Source of the DNA: JAQVWU01 sp964628455
GTDB taxonomy: Bacteria; Bacillota; Clostridia; Oscillospirales; CAG-272
DNA: 6,990 bases
Assembly: GCA_964628455.1 (NCBI GenBank)
Contig: CAZVPD010000181.1
Coordinates: forward strand, 1-6,990
Direction: 5' to 3'
Below, piece after piece: positions 1-5,744 of the stretch. The notes below the pieces were generated by a model, which was not told the origin of the DNA, made no database searches, and saw nothing but the letters and a program-made list of their open reading frames with translations. Position numbers and translations under genes: made by a program. How positions within the stretch are numbered: position 1 is the stretch's first letter; every line of letters begins with the position of its first letter.

Positions 1-1110
1 AAAAGCCAGCACGCCGTAATCGATGTCGGACGAAGCGGAGCAGGTCTTGAGAACATGCGGAAAGCACGTAAAGAACAGCACATGGCCGTCCGTAAACATG
101 GATGCCGTTTTCATTGCGGAAAAACGCGGCAGATACGGCTCGAGCGCATAATCGCTGCCGTTGAGCGTCAGAAAGAGCTTATCGGCCAGTTCAACCATAA
201 ATTCCGAACCGACATTGATCACAGGCTTATCCTCATCATCCTTGACCACGAGACGGCCGCCCATCGCGATATTCAGCGCCGCAACGCCTTTGTTGGAATC
301 GAGCATCAGCCCCCACCGGTCGTTTTCGTCCAGCTTGCCGTTCCCGTCCAGATCCGAAGACACTCCGACCGCCAGGCTGATCATTTTATCATAGGTCCAT
401 GTACCGTCGTAAACAGAATCCTCAAGGGGGCTGTAATTATACTGCCCGGCCATATCGCGGTTGTAAACGAGGATATAGGTCCTGTTTTTATCGACAAGCG
501 AATAGTCGCTCGTAGTAAAATACAGTTTTTCTCCCACCGAAACCGCTTTGTTCACCTCCGCGTTCCAGTACGGCTGCGTATAATCCACATACGGCAGCGT
601 AAACAGGTCCAGGTTGTACCCTTTGGTCACGACCGAGCCGGCGCTGCGCAGCTGCACGAAATACAGCTCGTAGGCATCGTCGCCGCTCATGTTCAGATTT
701 CCGACGGTGGTGACGATCTGATCCTGGTCGCACAGGTCGCAGGTGATCACGACATTGTATTTTTCTTCGGCCGCGCTGTTACGGCGATAAATCGCATCGT
801 TTACCACCTCCCCGTTCTCCCCTTCCGAGTCGATCTCGAAATTGGTAAACTGGTCGTAGCCGTCGCGCACAATACCGAGCACCCGGAAACCGGCGCCTTC
901 GAAATCGGCTTCGAGCGTCAGGTAATACGGCAGCGCTTCCGTATCCGGGGCGGAAGCTTCCGTCTGCTGCACAGCCGGGGGCTGTTCTGTCTTATCGGAG
1001 CAGGAAATGAGCAAAACACCCGCTATCAGAGCGGTCAGACACAGGACAGAATAAAATCCGGTTTTCAGCGATCTATGCCGGGCGGAAAGCTTATTGGATT
1101 TTCGTCTCAT
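1..1110 (-). CDS. Extracellular solute-binding lipoprotein, ABC sugar-transporter type (SBP1; 3' end cut off)
   Basis: Reading leftward from ATG at 1110 gives 370 uninterrupted codons and no stop before the window edge, so the C-terminus is missing; complete relatives are roughly 450-550 residues. The start follows GGGGGA (1119-1124) with an 8-nt spacer. The N-terminus is a lipoprotein signal: basic MRRKSNK, a hydrophobic stretch at residues 19-35 and lipobox LIS-Cys37, then a Gln/Thr/Glu/Ala-rich linker. The mature part shows the hallmarks of this binding-protein group: NDAIYRRN (104-111), YWN (181-183), LVYNRDM (214-220) and an EF-hand-like loop D253-x-D255-x-N257-G-x-x-D261-x-x-D264 followed by RWG. 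The last residues (YGVLAF) begin the family's G-x-x-P/A-x-P-x-Y motif. It should sit on the outer membrane face and bind a sugar or oligosaccharide for an ABC importer; the ligand cannot be read from sequence. It is 61 bases downstream of the GH38-like gene and probably cotranscribed with it. Its third codon positions look more G+C-rich than its neighbours'. Confidence 0.88.
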   Translation of the reverse strand, partial: MRRKSNKLSARHRSLKTGFYSVLCLTALIAGVLLISCSDKTEQPPAVQQTEASAPDTEALPYYLTLEADFEGAGFRVLGIVRDGYDQFTNFEIDSEGENGEVVNDAIYRRNSAAEEKYNVVITCDLCDQDQIVTTVGNLNMSGDDAYELYFVQLRSAGSVVTKGYNLDLFTLPYVDYTQPYWNAEVNKAVSVGEKLYFTTSDYSLVDKNRTYILVYNRDMAGQYNYSPLEDSVYDGTWTYDKMISLAVGVSSDLDGNGKLDENDRWGLMLDSNKGVAALNIAMGGRLVVKDDEDKPVINVGSEFMVELADKLFLTLNGSDYALEPYLPRFSAMKTASMFTDGHVLFFTCFPHVLKTCSASSDIDYGVLAF

Positions 1111-1171
1111 TTTCAAAGTCCCCCATCTAAAATAATATATAATCGGCCAAAAACGCTGTTATTTCCCGCAG

Positions 1172-3787
1172 TCATCCGAATCTGACCCGCAAAGTGATAA
1201 TTTCATACGGTTTTACCGGCAGCTTTACCGAACAGCCGCAGATCCGAACATTTTTACCGTCTTCGCTGCCTATAAAATCTTCGGATATGCATGAAACAGG
1301 TTCCGAGGGAAGATGGATCACACCGTCGGTTTCCATTCCTCCTGTTTCAAAAAACCTGATGATATACGCGTCACCCTCGGAATAAACGGCTGAAATGCGT
1401 ATGTTCCTGTTTCCCGACGAAAAAAAGCTCATGGAAGGCGGAAGCATACCCTTTTCGGAAGAAGCATACGGTTCGACCGGTACCGGATCCATCCGGTACG
1501 CCAAAGCTTCATCGGCAATTTCATAAACAGGCTTCCCCGTTCTGTCAATCACCACGGCATATTGAAAGCGGTGACTGCCGGAATTTTCAACAAGCCTGTT
1601 TACATGACGTTCCCAGCTTTCCGCTGCCAGATGAACGGAATTGGTCAGAATATAGGACAGTTCATTCTTTTCGGTATCGTGCATAAAATACCGGTCACCC
1701 GCTTTGGTCAGGAGTGAAACAATATGTTCTTTTCCCGCCGCGGAACTGAAATCTTTCGAAAAAAACAATCCTCTGTACATGCGGTGGAAATTTTCCCAGC
1801 CGTCCCCGGAATATCTTTCTTTCGCAACCTCTTTTCTTTCGGTCCCGAAAGGTATCCCTCCCCAGACTTCGCAGCCGGAAGCTACCGGAATAACGCAAGA
1901 AAGCCGTCCGCGGTTCTCCGTGAAATCAATAACAACTTCAAATCCGACCGACCTGCTTTCCGCTGTCAGCGTAATCGTCTGACAAAAAGACATCGGGCCG
2001 ACATTCCCCGTCTGCATAACGCGCCACAGGACGGGACCGTTTTCAGCCACCGCGCATTCTGTAAAAACCGCGTCGGAAATTCCCGTTACGGAGCCTGCGT
2101 GGAGCGCATACGAGTCTGTGTCTATACGCTCAAAACGCAGCGTATTCCACGGCACAGTACCCTCCGTTTTTACCGGGATCCCGGCTTCCTCATCGAAGAT
2201 ACGGACAAGCATTCCGCTTTCAAAATCCAGCCTTAAAATTCCGTTGTTCAATGAAAAACATCCGGATGTCACGGTTTTTTCTTTCTCTCTCCGTCCGGTA
2301 TACGGCCTGCTCCGGCGGCTGTCGATTGCCGCACTCCCGGCCGATATGGTCGTATATCCGAACGGGGGCAGTCTGACGCGCAGGACCGCTTCATTTTCCC
2401 AAATCACTCCGCAAAATTCATATGGGTATAAAACCTGAGCATCGATCTCCTTACCTGTGCCGTCGAACAATTTAACATCATCCGCCGGTCCGCAAGGCAG
2501 CGTTATCTGCACAACCTCAAAGCGTTCGGTCCCGCATGGATTGAAAACGATTGCCAGGGTGTTTTCCGGTTTATCGATTTTTTCGGCGATTTGCCTCAGT
2601 GCGGATCCGGTCAACTGCCCGGCTCCCGCATGAGCGTGCCGGATGAGGGCAGCCATACGGTCGAAATCCTTTTGAAACAGCCAGGCAGTCGCATGTGCGT
2701 TTGCGGTCAGCAGGTCTTCCCAAAGCGGTCCGGCATCCGCCCGTTCGCCTCCGGCCGTCAGCGCCGCCGCTGCCGACCAGATTTCCGCCGCTGCAAGCTG
2801 ATCGCTTCCGGTCAGACGCAATGCGATCAGACCCTTCTCTCCGCCCCATGCGATGTTATAACAGACATCGCAGATATCGATCGTGCCTTTATAAACCGGC
2901 AGCCGGCCGGTTTCCGTGTCCAGAGAACGGAAGAACTCGTCGGGTGTGGCAAATTTTAAGACGCATTGTTCATACGCGTTCCATTTTTCAATGATTTCCG
3001 GAAGCTTCAGTTCAAGGTCCGAATTATACGCCTTCAGGGGAAGGCAGTCATCACAGCCCTGTCCCACCCAGATGATATTGTTTTCTGCCGTTTTTATATA
3101 TTGGGCGAGTTCCGTCTCATAAAACATTTCAAGATATTCTTCCCAGGGCTTCTCATCAACGCGGTTGAGTTCCCTTACCTGCCCTTCCGTCCACATTCCG
3201 CCGTAATCACCCCACCAGACAGGCACCCGGGTCCCGTCTGTCCCTTCCCAGACAAACGCCCTCGGCAGGCCCTTATCCGAAAGTATTTCAAACGGACGTC
3301 CGGCGCGGTAATATTCGAATCCTCCCTTTTTAATCAGCTGAGGTATCTGCGGATGACCGAGAGCACAATCGACCGCTTCCGCCTGAACGGTTATTTCGCA
3401 GCCGGGAAAACATTCGCGGAATTTCCTGCGTCCGTATATCATATTGCGGATATAGGCTTCATCACCGGTCATATTGGGCCGAACATTGGAAAAACCGCCG
3501 CAAATCGCGATGTTTCCCGCCTTTATATGCTTCCCCAGTTTTTCAATGACCTGAGGTTTTCGATCAAGAAGGGGTTGAAGCACGGTGACATAGCAATCCA
3601 TATACCATTTATAATTGTATTCCGGATGTTCCTCAAGCAGTTTTACAACGTCTTCCAATACCGATATGTACCGCAGGGCGTGCCATTGCCTTGTGTGGCA
3701 CCAGGCCCAGTCGCCGTGCATATAAGGGATGATCAAAAGAGTTTTGCCTTCAAGAATGCTGCGGATCTGCGAAACATGACTGTCCAT
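1172..3787 (-). CDS. Glycoside hydrolase family 38-like enzyme (probable cytoplasmic alpha-mannosidase, divergent active site)
   Basis: A complete 871-residue protein, the usual length for GH38. ATG at 3787 follows AAAGGA (3795-3800) with a 7-nt spacer. No signal peptide or membrane segment is visible, so it should act in the cytoplasm. GH38 enzymes are zinc-dependent retaining alpha-mannosidases. By motif comparison the zinc ligands would be H24 and D26 (IPYMHGDWAW), D140 (AVDCALGHPQIPQL, also the nucleophile position) and H365 (LLTANAHATAWLF). D247 in GQGCDDC matches the acid/base Asp of the GDD motif in Golgi mannosidase II. Approximate layout: catalytic barrel 1-290, helical middle domain 295-405, beta-sandwich domains 410-871 with the typical ending PYEIITLRV. 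Several motif residues differ from classical GH38: Ala replaces Asp after H365, and Cys-Ala-Leu replaces Pro-Phe or Ser-Phe after D140. The fold call is strong; mannose specificity is an inference. Its position between two sugar-binding lipoproteins suggests it degrades what they help import. Confidence 0.86.
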   Translation of the reverse strand: MDSHVSQIRSILEGKTLLIIPYMHGDWAWCHTRQWHALRYISVLEDVVKLLEEHPEYNYKWYMDCYVTVLQPLLDRKPQVIEKLGKHIKAGNIAICGGFSNVRPNMTGDEAYIRNMIYGRRKFRECFPGCEITVQAEAVDCALGHPQIPQLIKKGGFEYYRAGRPFEILSDKGLPRAFVWEGTDGTRVPVWWGDYGGMWTEGQVRELNRVDEKPWEEYLEMFYETELAQYIKTAENNIIWVGQGCDDCLPLKAYNSDLELKLPEIIEKWNAYEQCVLKFATPDEFFRSLDTETGRLPVYKGTIDICDVCYNIAWGGEKGLIALRLTGSDQLAAAEIWSAAAALTAGGERADAGPLWEDLLTANAHATAWLFQKDFDRMAALIRHAHAGAGQLTGSALRQIAEKIDKPENTLAIVFNPCGTERFEVVQITLPCGPADDVKLFDGTGKEIDAQVLYPYEFCGVIWENEAVLRVRLPPFGYTTISAGSAAIDSRRSRPYTGRREKEKTVTSGCFSLNNGILRLDFESGMLVRIFDEEAGIPVKTEGTVPWNTLRFERIDTDSYALHAGSVTGISDAVFTECAVAENGPVLWRVMQTGNVGPMSFCQTITLTAESRSVGFEVVIDFTENRGRLSCVIPVASGCEVWGGIPFGTERKEVAKERYSGDGWENFHRMYRGLFFSKDFSSAAGKEHIVSLLTKAGDRYFMHDTEKNELSYILTNSVHLAAESWERHVNRLVENSGSHRFQYAVVIDRTGKPVYEIADEALAYRMDPVPVEPYASSEKGMLPPSMSFFSSGNRNIRISAVYSEGDAYIIRFFETGGMETDGVIHLPSEPVSCISEDFIGSEDGKNVRICGCSVKLPVKPYEIITLRVRFG

Positions 3788-3880
3788 AAAATCATCCTTT
3801 GCATCGGTTTGTTCTGTCGATCTGCAGGATTTTCACGAAAATCAATCCGGCAGGCAAAAACCTGCTGCGGCAGCGGAGCA
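3788..3880 (-). other. Intercistronic gap SBP2 -> GH38-like gene with two stem-loops
   Basis: These 93 bases separate the SBP2 stop from the GH38-like start. In the minus-strand transcript the first stem-loop (3870->3847) lies about 10 nt after the SBP2 stop: GCAGG pairs with CCTGC across a six-base TTTTTG loop, extended by CCG/CGG after a 2-nt bulge. The second (3843->3828) is a 16-base palindrome, GATTTT/AAAATC around a four-base loop. Neither is followed by a run of T on the minus strand, so they do not look like intrinsic terminators. They could protect the 3' end of the SBP2 message or lower expression of the downstream enzyme; that role is inferred. The GH38-like ribosome-binding site lies at 3795-3800, beyond both stems. 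Confidence 0.45.
3863..3876 (+). repeat. 14-bp repeat copy A, partly palindromic
   Basis: TGCTGCGGCAGCGG, identical to 5627-5640, located in the SBP2-GH38 gap 4 bases beyond the SBP2 stop. It overlaps one arm of the stem-loop at 3847-3870. Confidence 0.4.
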
Positions 3881-5371
3881 TTATCCGGACATCTTTTCTA
3901 TAAATTTTTCTATTGCCTTGTTGAATGAAGCGTCCAGCTTTGCAAATTCGGATGTCATGGAAGGAGGAGTCCCCTTATGGCTGCTTACGCACCGCAGCAC
4001 CATGTCTCCGACCGTTCCTATCCCGGCGATGTCCGCAAGCGAATATACCCGGCTACCGAAAATGATATCAAGCATTTTTTCCGACTCATTGTCCCGTATA
4101 TACTTCCCTTTGAGAACGATGTCATAATATACAGGCAATACCGTATACTGACTTTTCGCGGCGAGTGCTTCGAGAATAATGCCCGTACGTTCGATATCAA
4201 CCGCCGTTATCGGTATGCAGAGAAAGCTGGTACCGTATTTGGATACAAAATGGTAATAGCTTTTCTGCTGTTCGTCATACCTGGGCAGCGGCAGTATTCC
4301 GAAACTGACTTCGGTATCGCGCAGCCGGTCCAAACTTTCCAGAATAGTCCATGAAAGCAGCGAATGGCTTCCGGTAAAGAAGAGTTCCACCGCTTCGGGT
4401 GCCAGCGGATATCCGAGCCAGTCGATATGCTGGTATACGGATGCGTCATAAACAATGCCGAAAATCTTGTCAAAAATATCCGATGTTCTTTGACTCATGA
4501 TATTGCTGACGGGATAACCGTCCTCATCGGATATCGTATAATTTCCGCTAAGGGAATGCATGAGCGCCACTATGAAAGTATCGGCGCCGACCAGCCCGTA
4601 TACGTCGTTCACGTCCATCACCGAATCGCCGTTTACATCGGACGTTACGCCTTTAGATACTTCCCCGAGCATGTCGACCGTCCATTTGCCCTGATCAACC
4701 AGATCATATAAATCGGGGGTGTTATAATCCTCCGCCATCTGCTTATTGAAAATCATAATGGAAGTTGCCGTTTTATCGAGTATGTTGATATTGGTCGTGA
4801 CAAAATAAAGCTTTCCGTTGATCGTAAGGTCTTTTACGGCGTTGGAATCCCACCAGGGCTTATCGAAATCGATGTAAGGAACTTCGTGAAGGTTCAGGAA
4901 GATCCCCGATGTAAACAATTCGGTTATCGTATATCCGAAAGGATAAAACACGTCGATTGCGGGGTCTCCTGCCTGCACAAGAGACTTCATTTTCCCCGGC
5001 ATGGTGTTCCACATTTCAAGCTGCAGAGCGATCTTGATATTAAATTCCTGTTCGACAGCGCTGTTTCTTTCGAAAACCGCATCATTCAGCACATCACCGT
5101 TGATATTTTCCGCAAACAGGTCTTTATTCTGCAGTGAATTGCCGGTATCGGATTCGTAATGCATAAACGTAAACGTATATCCGTCATAATTCATCGGCGG
5201 AACATCCGCCTGTATCTGCGTTTCTTCGGCCGCAGCCGTCTCAACGGGAGCGGCCTTATCTTCCCCGGTATCGGACATCATCTCTGCAGTACCGGCGCAT
5301 GCATAAAATGCAAACAATATGGAAAATGCCGTAAAGGATGCAGCGATGCCGGATAAGTTTGTTTTTTTCAT
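3881..5371 (-). CDS. Extracellular solute-binding lipoprotein, ABC sugar-transporter type (SBP2, complete)
   Basis: A complete 496-residue protein from ATG at 5371 to TAA at 3881-3883. An in-frame TTG at 5473 would add 34 residues, but the ATG is chosen because GGGAGG lies 8 nt before it and a signal peptide starts directly there. The signal is MKKTNL, a hydrophobic segment (8-24) and Cys25; the lipobox FYA-Cys is atypical at -3 but plausible. An acidic Ala/Glu/Thr linker follows (about 26-58). Family motifs are NDAVFERN (96-103), PWWD (172-175), IMIFNKQM (205-212), an EF-hand-like loop D245-x-N247-x-D249-S-x-x-D253-x-x-D256 followed by VYG, and GILPLPRY (358-365). The role is surface capture of a sugar or oligosaccharide for an ABC importer; the ligand is unknown and no permease is encoded in the window. 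It is first in the likely operon with the GH38-like enzyme and SBP1, preceded by a promoter candidate and a long leader. Confidence 0.92.
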   Translation of the reverse strand: MKKTNLSGIAASFTAFSILFAFYACAGTAEMMSDTGEDKAAPVETAAAEETQIQADVPPMNYDGYTFTFMHYESDTGNSLQNKDLFAENINGDVLNDAVFERNSAVEQEFNIKIALQLEMWNTMPGKMKSLVQAGDPAIDVFYPFGYTITELFTSGIFLNLHEVPYIDFDKPWWDSNAVKDLTINGKLYFVTTNINILDKTATSIMIFNKQMAEDYNTPDLYDLVDQGKWTVDMLGEVSKGVTSDVNGDSVMDVNDVYGLVGADTFIVALMHSLSGNYTISDEDGYPVSNIMSQRTSDIFDKIFGIVYDASVYQHIDWLGYPLAPEAVELFFTGSHSLLSWTILESLDRLRDTEVSFGILPLPRYDEQQKSYYHFVSKYGTSFLCIPITAVDIERTGIILEALAAKSQYTVLPVYYDIVLKGKYIRDNESEKMLDIIFGSRVYSLADIAGIGTVGDMVLRCVSSHKGTPPSMTSEFAKLDASFNKAIEKFIEKMSG

Positions 5372-5539
5372 GCCGTCAACCTCCCATAACGATTCATGTT
5401 CCGGATATTCGATTAAAAACCACGCTGCCGCAAGTTTGAATCTATAAGTAATGCATCCGGTCCGCCTTTTCAAACAAATACCGGTATAATCCGCTGCCGT
5501 CTCCGGTTGATGCGTAATATTTATATAAAAATAAAATCT
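5372..5539 (-). promoter_or_regulatory. Long 5' leader of the SBP2 operon
   Basis: If the promoter at 5546-5574 is used, the SBP2 transcript has a leader of about 168 nt. It contains a 10-bp perfect palindrome ATACCGGTAT (5478-5487). It also has a possible long-range stem in which GCAT and CCGG (5513-5503, with a 3-nt bulge) pair with CCGG and ATGC (5460-5453). I do not recognise any known riboswitch class, and the structure was judged by eye only. Confidence 0.3.
5380..5385 (-). promoter_or_regulatory. Ribosome-binding site that fixes the SBP2 start
   Basis: On the minus strand GGGAGG lies 8 nt upstream of ATG at 5371. It decides against the in-frame upstream TTG at 5473, whose extension lacks a signal-peptide character and would bury the real signal sequence. 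Confidence 0.85.
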
Positions 5540-5545
5540 ACGATT

Positions 5546-5574
5546 ATATTATACCTTTACACAATATAAGTCAA
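5546..5574 (-). promoter_or_regulatory. SigA-type promoter candidate for the SBP2-GH38-SBP1 operon
   Basis: On the minus strand TTGACT (5574->5569) is followed after 17 nt by TAATAT (5551->5546). An overlapping perfect TATAAT (5553->5548) would leave a 15-nt spacer, so the exact -10 register is uncertain. Transcription would start near 5539. Confidence 0.55.
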
Positions 5575-5611
5575 TACCCGTCAACTATTTTTCATATTCG
5601 CTTCTTCGGTT

Positions 5612-5643
5612 CAGCGGTTTTCCCCATGCTGCGGCAGCGGTTT
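5612..5643 (+). repeat. 9-bp direct repeat upstream of the SBP3 promoter
   Basis: CAGCGGTTT occurs at 5612-5620 and again at 5635-5643, start-to-start distance 23 bp (about two helical turns), ending 10 bp before the SBP3 -35 element. The position would suit an activator site, but a 9-bp repeat may also be chance. Confidence 0.3.
5627..5640 (+). repeat. 14-bp repeat copy B, partly palindromic
   Basis: TGCTGCGGCAGCGG is identical to 3863-3876. It includes the dyad GCTGC-G-GCAGC (5628-5638). It lies upstream of the SBP3 -35 element, whereas copy A lies directly after the SBP2 stop codon. Confidence 0.4.
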
Positions 5644-5653
5644 ATAAAATACA

Positions 5654-5682
5654 TTGACATACATCGACGGATGTGTTAATAT
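5654..5682 (+). promoter_or_regulatory. SigA-type promoter for SBP3 with extended -10
   Basis: A perfect -35 TTGACA (5654-5659), 17-nt spacer and -10 TAATAT (5677-5682), preceded by TGT (5674-5676), which fits the extended -10 TGn element. Transcription should start near 5689, giving a leader of about 56 nt before ATG 5745. Confidence 0.7.
5661..5674 (+). promoter_or_regulatory. Dyad in the SBP3 promoter spacer (operator candidate)
   Basis: ACATC (5661-5665), GACG, GATGT (5670-5674): a perfect 5-bp inverted repeat lying between the -35 and -10 elements, where a bound repressor would block RNA polymerase. The role is inferred from position alone. Confidence 0.35.
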
Positions 5683-5692
5683 TGTTTTAACA
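5674..5692 (+). promoter_or_regulatory. Inverted repeat over the SBP3 -10 and start site (operator candidate)
   Basis: TGTTAA (5674-5679) and TTAACA (5687-5692) form a perfect 6-bp dyad with a 7-bp spacer covering the -10 and the expected transcription start. A third TGTTAA lies at 5724-5729, just before the ribosome-binding site. Repressor control is plausible, but no regulator gene is in the window. Confidence 0.4.
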
Positions 5693-5744
5693 AAAAAACG
5701 CATCGGAAAGCATCTGAAAATCATGTTAAAAAGGAGCAGGCGAA

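Larger units (their letters stand above)
5372..5744. other. Divergent intergenic region between SBP2 and SBP3
   Basis: These 373 bases contain no credible gene. From left to right they hold the SBP2 ribosome-binding site and leader (5372 to about 5539), the minus-strand promoter candidate (5546-5574), a short region with a 9-bp direct repeat and a 14-bp sequence also present near 3863, the plus-strand promoter candidate with overlapping dyads (5654-5692), and the SBP3 leader with its ribosome-binding site (5731-5736). The stretch around 5515-5570 is very A+T-rich, as expected of promoter DNA. The arrangement suggests separate control of SBP3 and of the SBP2 operon. Confidence 0.7.

Noticed and set aside
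1111..1171. Separate promoter for SBP1 in the A+T-rich gap
   Set aside because: TATATT/TATTAT-like strings are present near 1127-1140, but there is no matching -35 element at proper distance; cotranscription is simpler.
55..1185. A 376-codon open frame on the plus strand opposite SBP1
   Set aside because: Its translation is rich in His, Arg and Ile with no recognisable domain, while the opposite strand encodes a lipoprotein with signal peptide, ribosome-binding site and family motifs. It is an antisense shadow.
3847..3870. Rho-independent terminator after SBP2
   Set aside because: The stem-loop has no T-run after it on the minus strand, and the next gene follows within 93 bases in the same direction.
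2966..3928. A 320-codon plus-strand open frame opposite the GH38-like gene and the following gap
   Set aside because: No family motif, and it covers conserved catalytic codons of the minus-strand enzyme; shadow frame.
5368..5397. A 9-codon upstream frame (ATG 5397) whose TGA overlaps the SBP2 ATG
   Set aside because: The ATGA overlap would suit translational coupling, but there is no good ribosome-binding site before it, so it may be chance.
5372..5473. N-terminal extension of SBP2 from TTG at 5473
   Set aside because: The extension places 34 residues ahead of a clear signal peptide, and the ATG at 5371 has a strong ribosome-binding site with ideal spacing.
5701..5720. Tandem 10-base near-repeat in the SBP3 leader (CATCGGAAAG, CATCTGAAAA)
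   Set aside because: Only two copies with two mismatches; too short to separate from chance.
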